Assembly: GCA_017642335.1 (NCBI GenBank) | Contig: JAGCPF010000002.1 | Span: forward strand, 62,001-126,000 | DNA: 64,000 nt | Source of the DNA: Fibrobacter sp. | GTDB taxonomy: Bacteria; Fibrobacterota; Fibrobacteria; Fibrobacterales; Fibrobacteraceae | Direction: 5' to 3' | Part shown: positions 1 through 11,077 of the stretch, one piece after another | How the letters are laid out: every line of letters starts with the position of its first letter | How positions within the stretch are numbered: position 1 is the stretch's first letter | Position numbers and translations under genes: made by a program | The notes under the pieces: generated by a model | What the model was told of the DNA's origin: nothing | Databases searched by the model: none | The model's input: only the letters and a program-made list of their open reading frames with translations

Positions 1-320
1 ACCTGCTGCGGGGCAATCAGGAAATCCCCGCTCACGAACGTGTTGAGCGTCGCGAGCCATACGAACTTGGCCGTACCCTTGGGCATGCCGTCGGTCACCT
101 TCTCGTTCTTCATCTCCTTGACTTCGAAACTTCCGAGGTTACCGACAAAGCTCGGCAAATCCACAACGGCGCTCTCGGGCGCCACTACCTGGATTTCGTA
201 ATTGAACATATCGCCCACGAACACCTGGGCGTTGTCGACATTGGCCTTCACGGAAATATCGAAGGCGAAGACGGGAATGGCGCAAAAAACTAAAAAAGCA
301 AAAATGAAAATCCTTGACAT
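1..320 (-). CDS. BatD-like (oxygen-tolerance family) protein, N-terminal part only
   Basis: The gene runs off the left edge, so only about 106 N-terminal residues are visible. The translation begins MSRIFIFAFLVFCAIPVFA, a good Sec signal peptide, followed by FDISVKANVDNAQVFVGDMF and a stretch reading EIQVVAPE. A signal peptide followed by a beta-sandwich with a V-x-V-G-(D/E)-x-F pattern is typical of BatD proteins, membrane-anchored periplasmic proteins usually encoded with BatA/BatB and an AAA ATPase. Family assignment is by pattern only; the partner genes would lie to the left, outside the window. It is divergent from thiC with about 90 bases between starts. Confidence 0.6.
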   Translation of the reverse strand, partial: MSRIFIFAFLVFCAIPVFAFDISVKANVDNAQVFVGDMFNYEIQVVAPESAVVDLPSFVGNLGSFEVKEMKNEKVTDGMPKGTAKFVWLATLNTFVSGDFLIAPQQ

Positions 321-356
321 AGAATCCTCTTTGCCGAAGAATATACAAAATTTGCA

Positions 357-2125
<1,769 letters not shown>

Positions 2126-2162
2126 TTACTGAAATCTTTTTGTCTTTGCTCGCGTTCTTATA

Positions 2163-5100
2163 TTACTTTACCACGACTTTGCGGGTCTCTCTGTCGACGC
2201 GTATCAGATACACGCCAGGCAGGGCAACCGCAATGGCAAAGTCGGTAGAGAGCACGCGCCCGAACTCAAGCGTCTTCCCCTGCGCATCGAACAATGCGTA
2301 CACCTTGCCCGGTGCGGCACCATAAACATGAATCATGTGCGATTCCACGCCGATGTCGAAACGGGGCGCTATGCCATATTCCTTCAACGCATCCTTGCAA
2401 TTCTTGCCCGTACAAACGCGGGGTGCGATATCGAAATCTTCAGATGACTTGCAATTCTTTCCCTCGCAGGAACTGCTGGACTGCGCCTTGCTAGAACTAG
2501 ACTTTGCGCTTGTGCTCGACTTGCCCGCGCTCGAAGAGGACTTAGGCGCAACACTGGACGAACTCGCGATAGTCTTGCTGGAACTGGAACTGATGCTGGA
2601 TGACGATGTCGGTGCAGAACTCGAGCTCGATGCCCACGTAAAGACGGCATTAAGGATCGTATCGTGCGTAGCCACGAAGGAAACGGCGGTATCCTTGTCA
2701 TTCCTTGGATACATCCAGTAGCTGAACACGTAACCCTCCGAAGCGGTCGCATTCGCATAAACCGTATCGTTGTAATTGTAAAGACTATCTTCATGGAGGC
2801 CGGAAACAACGCCCCACTTGTTATTATTGGAAGTCCATACCACCTTGACCATCACGGCATCCCACTTGGCAAAGAATTCCTTGTCTCCCGTGGCGTCCTC
2901 GTCGATGGATTTCAAGGACGAACCGGTAAACGCCGAATCGGCATACCAGCCCGCAAAGTGGTAGCCCATCCTCTCCACCGTATCGGGGAGAACCCTTTTG
3001 AGCCCTGACACATAGTTCTGGAAATAAGCCGTCGTGTCGCCATCGAAGGTGTGGAATGTCACCTTGTTCACAGTCACGGCGGAATTTTCCACCTTGCCGC
3101 TGAAATTCGGCAACGTATCCGTACCGACATCTTGTCCCCAGATGTCGCCATTCAGCCCCCCATGCAAGGCAGTCGCCACAGAACCATCCCTGAACTGCTC
3201 ACGGGTCGCCGGGATTCCGTCCACAGAAGACCCGCCATAATTTTCCAGGTAGTAACAGTTCTCCATTTCCATGTACAGCATACTGCCACCAATCAGGCGA
3301 TAATGCACCGTGCTGTTGCGACGGTCCCTGACCATTCCGACATTGTAGCTGTTCACGATTTTGAGATCTGAAGTATTTTCGGCTTCGCCCACAATTCCGC
3401 CGGAATAATTTGTGAGGGCGGAAATCATCCCGGCGTTATACGTATTCTCAATGGTAAGATTGCTCGCTCCACCGACGTAACCCACAAGGCCCGCACTCCG
3501 GCCATAATATCTGTAGGTATTCACTACCGTAGAAGTGCTATAGCTGTTCTGAATGATATATTCCGTGTTATACATGCGGGTGGGGCACGATATCAACCCG
3601 ACAAGAGCGCCAATATGGCCATACGTCGAAAAATACGATCCCACGACGCCCACGTTCTTGATAACCACGGGCGCATCCACCTTCGTCATTTCCAGAGAAC
3701 CGAACAACCCGATGTAATCACGCGGATTCACATTTGACGTGTCGTTGTAGTACAAACCCGAGATGGAATGCATGGCCCCGTCGAACTCGCCCCCGAAATA
3801 CTCTATCGGTTCCCACACAATGAAATCGTCCACGCCGCTTTCGTTGAGGGCGCCTTCATCGTCGATTACGTCCTCGTTCACCACGATATCGGCCGCAAGG
3901 ACCGCGCAGGCCCTCTTTTCCTCTTCGAATCCGTCCGTCCCGTTCACGATGGCGGCAAACCCGTACAGTTCGTTGGCATCGTTGATAACGTAGCATCCAT
4001 TCTTGTCTTTTGAAGGTTCCTGTTTCTTGAACCACTTCGCATAGAACACCTTGTCACCGGTTTGCGCCGTATCTATTTCGCGAACACGGCTACCGCTGAA
4101 GTCATCGCTTGCATACCAGCCGCGGAATATGTAGCCCACGCGCGTAACCTGTTCCGGAAGGGGCACCCCGATTCCTTCGATATAGGATTCGGGATAACCG
4201 GATTTGAGCACTCCACCGCCGGTTTCGAACGTTACCGTAGAAATCCTGCTGAACTTCGCCCAGAATTCCTGTTCACCTGTCGCCGTTTCCGGGAAAAAAA
4301 CCACAGAGTCACCCGTCAATCCCTCGTTGTTGAACCAACCGCGAAACACGTAGCCATCCCGATTCACCGGAGGAAGCCTGAACGCATAACCGGGTACATA
4401 TTTTTGGGGCAACGAGGTGGTATCGCCATCATAAGTATGCAGAGTAAGCGACGCAAATGTTATGGTCGGAGTTCCCTCTATGCTTCCGCTGAAATCCGGA
4501 TAGTCATCGGTTCCAATACGCTGCCCCCATGCGGAAGCGTTCAGACCTTCATAATAATAGTTGCGCAACAGGTAAGCGACAGTTCCATTCTCGAACATTT
4601 CCGCACTTGTCGAGACACCAATTGTATCGTACAAAAACTCGTTTGACACACTCGTATTCAAGAAGAATGCGTTCTCGGGCAAATGATCCGTATTTTCGCT
4701 TGTACATTCCTCATATAAATCAGCCACAATCGGGTTTGGTAAATATGGGGTAATTTCCTCCATATTCGCATCCGGATTCTCCACTTTGCCTGCATTATAT
4801 ACATTCACAATACGCGAATTGCAATTATAGGTAAAAGTCGCAACAATTCCACCGGCATACCCCCTTCCGACTACATTACCGAGATTGTAACAGTTCATCA
4901 ATCGCACGTTTTCGTACACATCAGAGACAATACCGCCCGCAACCATCCCCGTAACTTTGCCGGCGTTAAAACTATTTTCAACACTTGCAAAAAATTCGGT
5001 CCGCCCAGATAACGCAATTTCACCAGCAATCCCGCCCACACAAGAACCTGAGGAAATAGTCCCAGTATTCCAGCAACCCTTTATCTTTATCAGTCCCCCT

Positions 5101-5696
5101 ATATAGCCAGCGATTCCACCCGCAAACAGTTCACCCTCAATGCGAGAACTATTGAAGCAATTCTCAATTTTATAGCTCTTTTTCGCGTCATTCGATGCCA
5201 TCAATGATCCGACAATCGCACCCACATATGTCTTACCCTTTAAAAAAGAACCGACAATACCCAGGTTCCTGATAATCGTAGGTTCAACATTTTTAGTAAC
5301 AGGAAGGAAATTGCCAAACAATCCGACATCGACCATATTTTCGTCATTGACGTAAAGACCCGAAATCGTATGTCCCATTCCGTCAAAGACACCGCCGTAT
5401 TCTTTTATTGGCGTCCAAGGAATAAAATCCGCCGTATCGGCGACATTGAGCGAACCGTCTTCAGTCAAGACACCTTCGTTCACGACGATATTCGCCGTCA
5501 ACTCGCCACAGGCAAAATGACTCCCAGTCGTCGTACTGTCACCATTCACGATAGCCGCAAAACCGTAAAGTTCATTGGCATTCGATATCTGGTAACAGCC
5601 GCCATCTTTCGCGGGAACCGTTGGAGTGATTGTCGTTGCCGCATTGGAATAAACGGCCAGCAGGGCCATCAATCCGGTGAAAAACAAACTTTTCAT
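2163..5696 (-). CDS. Large secreted surface protein: duplicated GLUG-like module, InlB-type repeats, Ser-rich linker, T9SS-like C-terminus
   Basis: 1177 residues, with signal peptide MKSLFFTGLMALLAVYSNA; GGGA sits six bases before this ATG, so I prefer it to the ATG two codons upstream. Two copies of one module follow. Each begins with a near-identical block (NANELYGFAAIVNG, then NDANELYGFAAIVNG), continues with Gly-rich repeats of the GLUG type (IGLFGS, AGGIAGYIGG) and ends in Listeria-Bacteroides repeats (FRGWYASDDFSGS, HFAGWYADSAFTGS). A Ser-rich linker and a beta-rich end (VYLIRVDRETRKVVVK) resembling a type IX secretion sorting domain close the protein. Probably a surface adhesin or matrix protein; no catalytic motif is visible. 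Convergent with thiC, 37 bases apart. Confidence 0.8.
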   Translation of the reverse strand: MKSLFFTGLMALLAVYSNAATTITPTVPAKDGGCYQISNANELYGFAAIVNGDSTTTGSHFACGELTANIVVNEGVLTEDGSLNVADTADFIPWTPIKEYGGVFDGMGHTISGLYVNDENMVDVGLFGNFLPVTKNVEPTIIRNLGIVGSFLKGKTYVGAIVGSLMASNDAKKSYKIENCFNSSRIEGELFAGGIAGYIGGLIKIKGCWNTGTISSGSCVGGIAGEIALSGRTEFFASVENSFNAGKVTGMVAGGIVSDVYENVRLMNCYNLGNVVGRGYAGGIVATFTYNCNSRIVNVYNAGKVENPDANMEEITPYLPNPIVADLYEECTSENTDHLPENAFFLNTSVSNEFLYDTIGVSTSAEMFENGTVAYLLRNYYYEGLNASAWGQRIGTDDYPDFSGSIEGTPTITFASLTLHTYDGDTTSLPQKYVPGYAFRLPPVNRDGYVFRGWFNNEGLTGDSVVFFPETATGEQEFWAKFSRISTVTFETGGGVLKSGYPESYIEGIGVPLPEQVTRVGYIFRGWYASDDFSGSRVREIDTAQTGDKVFYAKWFKKQEPSKDKNGCYVINDANELYGFAAIVNGTDGFEEEKRACAVLAADIVVNEDVIDDEGALNESGVDDFIVWEPIEYFGGEFDGAMHSISGLYYNDTSNVNPRDYIGLFGSLEMTKVDAPVVIKNVGVVGSYFSTYGHIGALVGLISCPTRMYNTEYIIQNSYSTSTVVNTYRYYGRSAGLVGYVGGASNLTIENTYNAGMISALTNYSGGIVGEAENTSDLKIVNSYNVGMVRDRRNSTVHYRLIGGSMLYMEMENCYYLENYGGSSVDGIPATREQFRDGSVATALHGGLNGDIWGQDVGTDTLPNFSGKVENSAVTVNKVTFHTFDGDTTAYFQNYVSGLKRVLPDTVERMGYHFAGWYADSAFTGSSLKSIDEDATGDKEFFAKWDAVMVKVVWTSNNNKWGVVSGLHEDSLYNYNDTVYANATASEGYVFSYWMYPRNDKDTAVSFVATHDTILNAVFTWASSSSSAPTSSSSISSSSSKTIASSSSVAPKSSSSAGKSSTSAKSSSSKAQSSSSCEGKNCKSSEDFDIAPRVCTGKNCKDALKEYGIAPRFDIGVESHMIHVYGAAPGKVYALFDAQGKTLEFGRVLSTDFAIAVALPGVYLIRVDRETRKVVVK

Positions 5697-5718
5697 AAGC
5701 ATTCCCGACCTGTCCGTA

Positions 5719-6687
5719 TTAATAGTTGATGGCTATGTAAACACTTCCAGCACCGAAGCGACGTTTAATGCTATCGAAGCCGTCCCACAAAGCATCCCAG
5801 GCAAAACCAAGTTCCAGCTGGACCGAGGAATTGCGGAAGAAAATGATACCCGCCTCCGTACCGCAGGCAAGGCCGACGGCAAAGTATTCATCCCTGTCGT
5901 TGTAGTGATCGTCTACCTGGACGCCAAGACCGAGGCCGGCACCCAAGTATGGCGTCAGCATGCCCGTGCTAAAAAAGAAACGCCCGCCAATCAGGAATGC
6001 CTCGTGCCATTCCCACCCATCGCTGAAGGTGATGTCCATATTGTTCACGATAGTGATGGCGCCCTGCGGGGCCGTCTCAAAAATGCGCGCATAGTGGAAT
6101 ACGAAAGCCTTCTCCCAGGAGCGGTCGACATCATTGACCTTATGGCATTTTGCATCATTCTTGCAACTGGCATCGGTGTAATTGTAGTTGTGCCACATCG
6201 CCATGCCCAAGCCGTAACTTGCATAGTTGCGGGTAGGACGCTTGTGCGCAAATTTATCGTTCGGGTCTTCACCGGAATCGCGAGAACGTTCGGGCGAATC
6301 TACGTATACCACCTGCGGTTCGGCAGATTCATTGGTGGCGAGGTTGGCCAGCGCCTGCTTTGTCGCAATTTCGATAGCGACATCCAAATTTTCAATGGAA
6401 GAAGCCTTTTCCTTGCCGGTCCCGACGACGGCACCATCCTTCACCTGCTCACAGACAACAATAATGGAAGAACCCATGGTCATCAAGGTCGTACGGAGCT
6501 GAACATCGGCACCGGACTCCACAAGGGTATTACCCGTCTGACCCACTGCAGCACGCACAATGGACTGCACCATGTTGGGCGCATCGGTAGCAAATTCCGC
6601 CCCGGAAGGGGGAAGAACCTGGACTTTGGCAGCAAAAGAAAAGGCAACCAGTGATAAAATTGCCAAGACAAGGTTTTTCTTCTTCAT
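5719..6687 (-). CDS. Secreted protein with probable outer-membrane beta-barrel C-terminus
   Basis: 322 residues. I start at MKKKNLVLAILSLVAFSFAA, a clear signal peptide; an in-frame extension upstream would only translate the degenerate heptamer array near 6731-6765 (MRDERRERRDDRS) and is rejected. Residues 25-150 look like a soluble alpha/beta domain (QKQALANLA region), then an acidic Pro/Asp linker (VDSPERSRDSGEDPNDK), then alternating beta strands with Gly/aromatic residues (TPYLGAGLGLGVQVDD) ending in VYIAINY, an aromatic-terminated last strand as in barrel proteins. Exact family not recognised. It lies 22 bases upstream of, and on the same strand as, the large surface protein gene, so the two may be co-transcribed. 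Confidence 0.7.
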   Translation of the reverse strand: MKKKNLVLAILSLVAFSFAAKVQVLPPSGAEFATDAPNMVQSIVRAAVGQTGNTLVESGADVQLRTTLMTMGSSIIVVCEQVKDGAVVGTGKEKASSIENLDVAIEIATKQALANLATNESAEPQVVYVDSPERSRDSGEDPNDKFAHKRPTRNYASYGLGMAMWHNYNYTDASCKNDAKCHKVNDVDRSWEKAFVFHYARIFETAPQGAITIVNNMDITFSDGWEWHEAFLIGGRFFFSTGMLTPYLGAGLGLGVQVDDHYNDRDEYFAVGLACGTEAGIIFFRNSSVQLELGFAWDALWDGFDSIKRRFGAGSVYIAINY

Positions 6688-6730
6688 ACCATAAAGATAT
6701 ATAAAAATTACTACCTTTCCGACAGACCTA

Positions 6731-6765
6731 TCATCTCTCCTCTCCCGTCTTTCATCTCTCATCTA
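6731..6765. repeat. Degenerate heptamer array (family A), five units
   Basis: Five consecutive 7-base units (TCATCTC, TCCTCTC, CCGTCTT, TCATCTC, TCATCTA) read on the + strand; the reverse complement is a decayed form of the GAGACGA repeat seen at 17.0, 28.6 and 40.2 kb. The right end, TCATCTAAA, matches the TTTAGAC end of other copies. It lies directly before the murJ start codon. Confidence 0.6.
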
Positions 6766-6767
6766 AA

Positions 6768-8360
6768 ATGAACAAAGCTGCCATTATCGTTGCCGTATCC
6801 ATGCTCCTGAGCCGCGTGCTCGGGATTTTCCGCGAAATGCTCTTGGCCCACGCCGCAGGCGTCTCGCTCGAAAAGAACGCTCTCGACCTCGCGTTCATGA
6901 TTCCCGACATCTTGAACCATGTGGTGAGTACAGGATTCCTCTCGATTATCTTCATCCCGATTTTCACGGGATACAAAGTGGCTGGCGACGAGAAGGGCGG
7001 ATGGAAATTCTTCAGCAATGTGCTGAACACCTTCGGCATCGCGCTTTTGATTCTGGTGGTGCCCGCATTCATCTGGATGAAGGAGCTTTTGCAGCTGTTG
7101 ACGGTCGATGGCGCCACGCCGGATCTTATCGAGCGCGCCGCATATTACGGACGCATCATCTTGCCCGGCCAGGTGTTCATTTTCGTGGGAAGTATCCTCG
7201 TCGCCGTGCAGCACACCCGCAAACAGTTCCTGATTCCCTCGCTCACTGGCCTCATCTACAACGTGGCGATTGTCGGCGGCGGTGCGGCCGGGCTCGCGCT
7301 CGGTAAGTACACCGGCACGGACTACGGCCTCGAAGGCTTCGCCTGGGGCGTGCCGGTGGGCGCCTTCATCGGATTTTTCGCTCTGCAAATCCTCGGCGCC
7401 CGGCGTGGCGGCGTGCATTACGAATTCATTGTCCAGCCCAAGCATCCCGATATCGCGCGTTACTTCAAGATGATGCTCCCGATGTCGCTCGGCGTAGGCT
7501 CCATGTTCGGTCTCGAATTCATTATCCGTAGCTTTGGCGCGAATTTCGGCACCAGCGGTATTTCGAGCCTCAACTACGCCTACCGCGTCATGTACACGCT
7601 GGTGGCCGTCTTCGGGTTCTCCGTATCCGTCACGAGCTACCCCGACATGGCGCGCCTCGTCAAGGAAGGCGACTTCCCGCAGCTCAACCGCAAAATCTGG
7701 AAGAGCCTCTCGCGCATGTTCTGCATATTGATTCCCGCCGTCGTCGCCGTATGGGCGCTCAGCTTCCCGGCGGTACGCATCCTGTTCGAGCGCGGCGCCT
7801 TCCAGCGCGAAACGACCGAAGCCATTTCCGAAATTCTCCGCTGGTACCTGCCCGTGAGCCTCGGGCTCTGCCTGCAAGCCGTACTCGTCCGTAGCTTCTA
7901 CGCCTGCGAGCGCATGTGGGTGCCGACCCTCCTCAACACCGGCATCTTCGCCGCGACCATCCCCGCATACATTTTGCTCGGCGCCCCCGAAGTGGGACTC
8001 GGCATCAAGAGCGTGCCCATTATCGGTGCTACCGGCGCCATCCTCCAGGTGCTCTCGATGATATTCATGTGGGCCAGGAAGAACGGGACCGACGGCATGA
8101 AGGACGCCCTGCTGAACATGCTCCGTGCGCTTGTCGCCTTCGGCATCATGATTGCAGCCGCCATCGGCCTCGACCACGTTTCCGGCGAGTTTGTCCGCAA
8201 TACAAGCCTTATCGTTCTCATCATCTACGCCTGTGCCGCGGGCATTGCGCTGTTTACGCTCACGCTGATTATCCAACGCTACCTGGGCAGCAAAGACGCA
8301 AAGGATATATTGAACGAGCTGCTCGGAAAGGTGTTGCGCAAGCTGCATCTCGCCAAATAA
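6768..8360 (+). CDS. murJ: Lipid II flippase MurJ (MviN family)
   Basis: 530 residues, the usual length, with about 14 hydrophobic segments. It starts MNKAAIIVAVSMLLSRVLGI followed by FREMLLAHAAG, the classic MurJ N-terminus with the conserved SRxxGxxR motif. MurJ moves the lipid-linked peptidoglycan precursor lipid II from the inner to the outer face of the cytoplasmic membrane. ATG 6768 abuts a heptamer repeat array, so its ribosome-binding region lies inside the array and looks weak. It is flanked by genes of the opposite strand and is probably monocistronic. Confidence 0.95.
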   Translation: MNKAAIIVAVSMLLSRVLGIFREMLLAHAAGVSLEKNALDLAFMIPDILNHVVSTGFLSIIFIPIFTGYKVAGDEKGGWKFFSNVLNTFGIALLILVVPAFIWMKELLQLLTVDGATPDLIERAAYYGRIILPGQVFIFVGSILVAVQHTRKQFLIPSLTGLIYNVAIVGGGAAGLALGKYTGTDYGLEGFAWGVPVGAFIGFFALQILGARRGGVHYEFIVQPKHPDIARYFKMMLPMSLGVGSMFGLEFIIRSFGANFGTSGISSLNYAYRVMYTLVAVFGFSVSVTSYPDMARLVKEGDFPQLNRKIWKSLSRMFCILIPAVVAVWALSFPAVRILFERGAFQRETTEAISEILRWYLPVSLGLCLQAVLVRSFYACERMWVPTLLNTGIFAATIPAYILLGAPEVGLGIKSVPIIGATGAILQVLSMIFMWARKNGTDGMKDALLNMLRALVAFGIMIAAAIGLDHVSGEFVRNTSLIVLIIYACAAGIALFTLTLIIQRYLGSKDAKDILNELLGKVLRKLHLAK

Positions 8361-8425
8361 TCCGGCATGACGATTCTCCTTGGCCGCAAGAAGAATCGGT
8401 TTTATATTGAAAGATAACGACTAGG

Positions 8426-9181
8426 CTAGTTGCAGTTAAATCCCTGCAGCTCGAGGCCGGCACGCATTTCGCCATAAGTGGAAGTGCGCTTCATGTCCAT
8501 CGCCTTCATGAATCGGCAGTTGTTGTCGATGTGCATCCGGAACCCGGTCATCGTCGGGGTTACCTCCCCCTTGCCGCTTGCACGCACATGTTCAATCATC
8601 TGCTCGCGCTGGCTTTCCTTCTCAGGCGGCACGAACACATCCGTCACAATGTCGACGTTCTCGATTTCGGTGGCACCGAACACGAACGAAATCGTCACGA
8701 GATTCTTGAGACCGTTGAACTGGCCGTTCGTCTTGCAGACGAGATTCTTCGGAGAATTCTTCGATTTCTTGGCGGACTTGGCCGCACCCTTTTTCGAAGG
8801 CGTGTACTGCAGCGCGGCGAACAGTTCCTCTTCTTTCACGACACCGACAAGCTGGTTCACGACCTTCCCGTCTTTAAAGAGGAAGAACGTCGGGAAAGCC
8901 TGGATGGGGAGCGATGCCTTGATATTGTCGATTCCCGGTTCGTCGATGCCGACCGTCGCAATCTTGATGTCGGGATAGTTCTTCGCTATACCGATGAGCG
9001 TGGGAATCATGATGAGGCACGGCGGGCAGCTCGTGGAAGTAATATCCAGGATGACCGGTTTCTTGGATTTCAGAACCTCATTCTCGAAGTTGCTGTCGTT
9101 GACCTTGACAATCTTGATGTCTTCGGCTGCCGACGCCAATATGGCCGCGAAGGCAACTACTATAAAAATAATCCGTTTCAT
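8426..9181 (-). CDS. Periplasmic thioredoxin-fold protein with extra C-terminal domain
   Basis: 251 residues. Signal peptide MKRIIFIVVAFAAILASA, then a thioredoxin domain (about residues 25-130) with the active-site motif CPPC at residues 52-55 and the cis-proline region IQAFPTFFLF. A Lys/Ser-rich linker (KKGAAKSAKKSKNSPK) leads to about 100 C-terminal residues (FNGLKNLVTISFVFGATE) that I do not recognise and that contain a single Cys near each end. Likely a periplasmic thiol-disulfide exchange protein; CPPC is less common than CGPC and leaves reductase versus oxidase activity open. It faces murJ convergently. Confidence 0.8.
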   Translation of the reverse strand: MKRIIFIVVAFAAILASAAEDIKIVKVNDSNFENEVLKSKKPVILDITSTSCPPCLIMIPTLIGIAKNYPDIKIATVGIDEPGIDNIKASLPIQAFPTFFLFKDGKVVNQLVGVVKEEELFAALQYTPSKKGAAKSAKKSKNSPKNLVCKTNGQFNGLKNLVTISFVFGATEIENVDIVTDVFVPPEKESQREQMIEHVRASGKGEVTPTMTGFRMHIDNNCRFMKAMDMKRTSTYGEMRAGLELQGFNCN

Positions 9182-9266
9182 ACTGAAGAATATAGGAAAA
9201 AACTATTGCTATTTCTGCCCAAAGGAATATAAGAGGGAGTTTTCGCAAAATTCCCCGAAAACCCGA

Positions 9267-11003
9267 TTATTTAAGCCCCTTCAGGAATTCTTCCACGTTC
9301 AAGTACTCCACCTCACCCATGCGGCAAGACTCTCCACGATAGATGACATATTTGCCCGTAATCGTGCCGTAGCGGAATTCCGTGTCACGGCACTTCTTTT
9401 TGTCGAGCAAGTGTCGGCACTGCGCAGGAATCACCTTGTCGCTGTGCTTAATTTCATAGATTTCGCAACAAGCGTTTTCGGAATCGAACACCACCATATC
9501 AAATTCGCCCACGGGGAACTGGAGCGTGAAAACCTGTTTGTCTGGCCGGGCCATCTTGGTCTCAAGAAGCACGATTTCTTCCATCATGCGGCCACGGATT
9601 TCATCCAGAATGCGCGCCACAATACGGTTGCGCTCGCCGATGGAAATCTTCTTGAACGCCTCGTCCATCAACAGGCTACGAATCAGCGCTTCAGATTGCG
9701 CATAACGCAGGCCGGGCTGCGCCAAGACTGTACGACTGCCGGAATTGTTGAGCGAAGCCATATTCACCACGTCGACAGCGCAAACCATGTCAAGCATCTG
9801 CAGGTATTCGCGAATCTCCACGCGGTGCGCGTCCTCGATCTTTACCGAACATTCGTCACGATCCCTGATTTCGAGCAGGCGCTTCATCTTCTGCGCAATT
9901 GCCGCCGCATTCACCTTGTCTAAAACATCCGTCGGGTTCATCCTGTCACGACGCAAATTCGATGCCGAGATTTTCAAATCATTCGATGCAAAATCGCGCG
10001 TCAAGACCTCAAGAGTAAAACGATGGTTTATGTCTTCGACAATCCGGTTAATGGCGTTCGTCAGCTCGCCACGCTCGTAAAGTTGCTGGAGCGACCGGAA
10101 ATGGCCACCGTATTGGTAGCACTTGAGGGAATGTTGGATATTGCGAGCGATGGCAGAATCCACATAGTCATCGGCCCCCTTCTTCGTGGCGAAGGTAAAC
10201 TTGTCCTTGTTGTAGTGAGCGCCACCCATGCTCATAGTACCGCCGTAACGAATGAACTCGTCAATTCCCGCGATACCCAGCACACGTTCGAATTCGCGGT
10301 ACGGGATAAAAGTGGTGTGCAGCAGAATGCAGCGGTCATAAAGCTGCTCATCTTCGGAGAAAACGAACCCCAAAGAATCCGTGCCCGACAGAATCACCTT
10401 CATGCCGCCTACCGCGAACACGTCCGAAAAAAGCGCTGCCCCCTCGATAAAGTCTCCGAGTTGCGTCACCTCGTCCACGAACACGCACTTGAACCCCTGC
10501 GATTCCAGCAACTTGAAGTCGTGATTGACATCGGCAAGCGTGTGCCGCGCATTCACCTGGACAAACGCCGTCTTGGCACGGAACGCCGCATCCATCTCGC
10601 CAATCAGCTGCCGCACGAGCGTCGTCTTGCCCGTACGACGCAGGCCGTACAGCACAAGCACCCGGTCGTTATTTTCGCCATAGACGTAGTCGTGCAAAGT
10701 CGCGAAACATTCCCGTTTCTTGAATCCCTTCACGGGAGCAGCGAAGTTTTCGAGCAAGGCGCCCGTCTTCACGTCGGTCTTGAAAGCCGCAAGAGGCTGC
10801 GCCGAATAAGTCGCCCGAACATCGGACAGCGACAAGGATCGCGAAAGCGCCACCTGGCTTTTGGCCGATTCAATCTGCGCCGCAAGCAATTCCAGCTCGT
10901 CATCCTTGACCCGCCGGCTCCGCTGCTTGCCGTTTTCGCACCACTGGTAATATGCGTAGCGCTTGCCGTTGATGGTCTTGTATGTTATCCCGCCGATGCT
11001 CAT
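9267..11003 (-). CDS. AAA ATPase with C-terminal PD-(D/E)XK-like domain (DUF4143-type)
   Basis: 578 residues. The N-terminal 60 residues form a short basic region (INGKRYAYYQWCENGKQRSR). An AAA domain follows with Walker A YGLRRTGKTT near residues 119-128 and Walker B CVFVDE near 173-178. The C-terminus contains GEFDMVVFD followed by CEIYEIKHS, the D...ExK pattern of a PD-(D/E)XK nuclease fold. Such ATPases are common and variable in Bacteroidetes and Fibrobacter; their role is unresolved, with defence, mobile-element or stress links proposed. A palindromic operator-like site lies just upstream (11012-11040). It is adjacent to hipBST in an accessory-looking stretch. The second ATPase at 40.8 kb shares the architecture but is not closely similar. 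Confidence 0.8.
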   Translation of the reverse strand: MSIGGITYKTINGKRYAYYQWCENGKQRSRRVKDDELELLAAQIESAKSQVALSRSLSLSDVRATYSAQPLAAFKTDVKTGALLENFAAPVKGFKKRECFATLHDYVYGENNDRVLVLYGLRRTGKTTLVRQLIGEMDAAFRAKTAFVQVNARHTLADVNHDFKLLESQGFKCVFVDEVTQLGDFIEGAALFSDVFAVGGMKVILSGTDSLGFVFSEDEQLYDRCILLHTTFIPYREFERVLGIAGIDEFIRYGGTMSMGGAHYNKDKFTFATKKGADDYVDSAIARNIQHSLKCYQYGGHFRSLQQLYERGELTNAINRIVEDINHRFTLEVLTRDFASNDLKISASNLRRDRMNPTDVLDKVNAAAIAQKMKRLLEIRDRDECSVKIEDAHRVEIREYLQMLDMVCAVDVVNMASLNNSGSRTVLAQPGLRYAQSEALIRSLLMDEAFKKISIGERNRIVARILDEIRGRMMEEIVLLETKMARPDKQVFTLQFPVGEFDMVVFDSENACCEIYEIKHSDKVIPAQCRHLLDKKKCRDTEFRYGTITGKYVIYRGESCRMGEVEYLNVEEFLKGLK

Positions 11004-11011
11004 AACGCCCC

Positions 11012-11040
11012 TTTTAACTTAATTTAACTTATTAAGTTAA
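11012..11040. promoter_or_regulatory. Operator-like palindrome upstream of the AAA ATPase gene
   Basis: TTAACTTA (11024-11031) and TAAGTTAA (11033-11040) are perfect inverted arms separated by one base. A third half-site, TTAACTT, lies at 11014-11020. The group sits 9-37 bases upstream of the ATPase start on the minus strand, the right place for an autoregulatory site. Confidence 0.45.
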
Positions 11041-11077
11041 AAAAGTCAAGAGGGAGGGGCATACGCTTAAAAATCCT

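Noticed and set aside
5688..6762. Extended start of the barrel-like gene at 6762
   Set aside because: Adds only repeat-encoded MRDERRERRDDRS before a perfect signal peptide.
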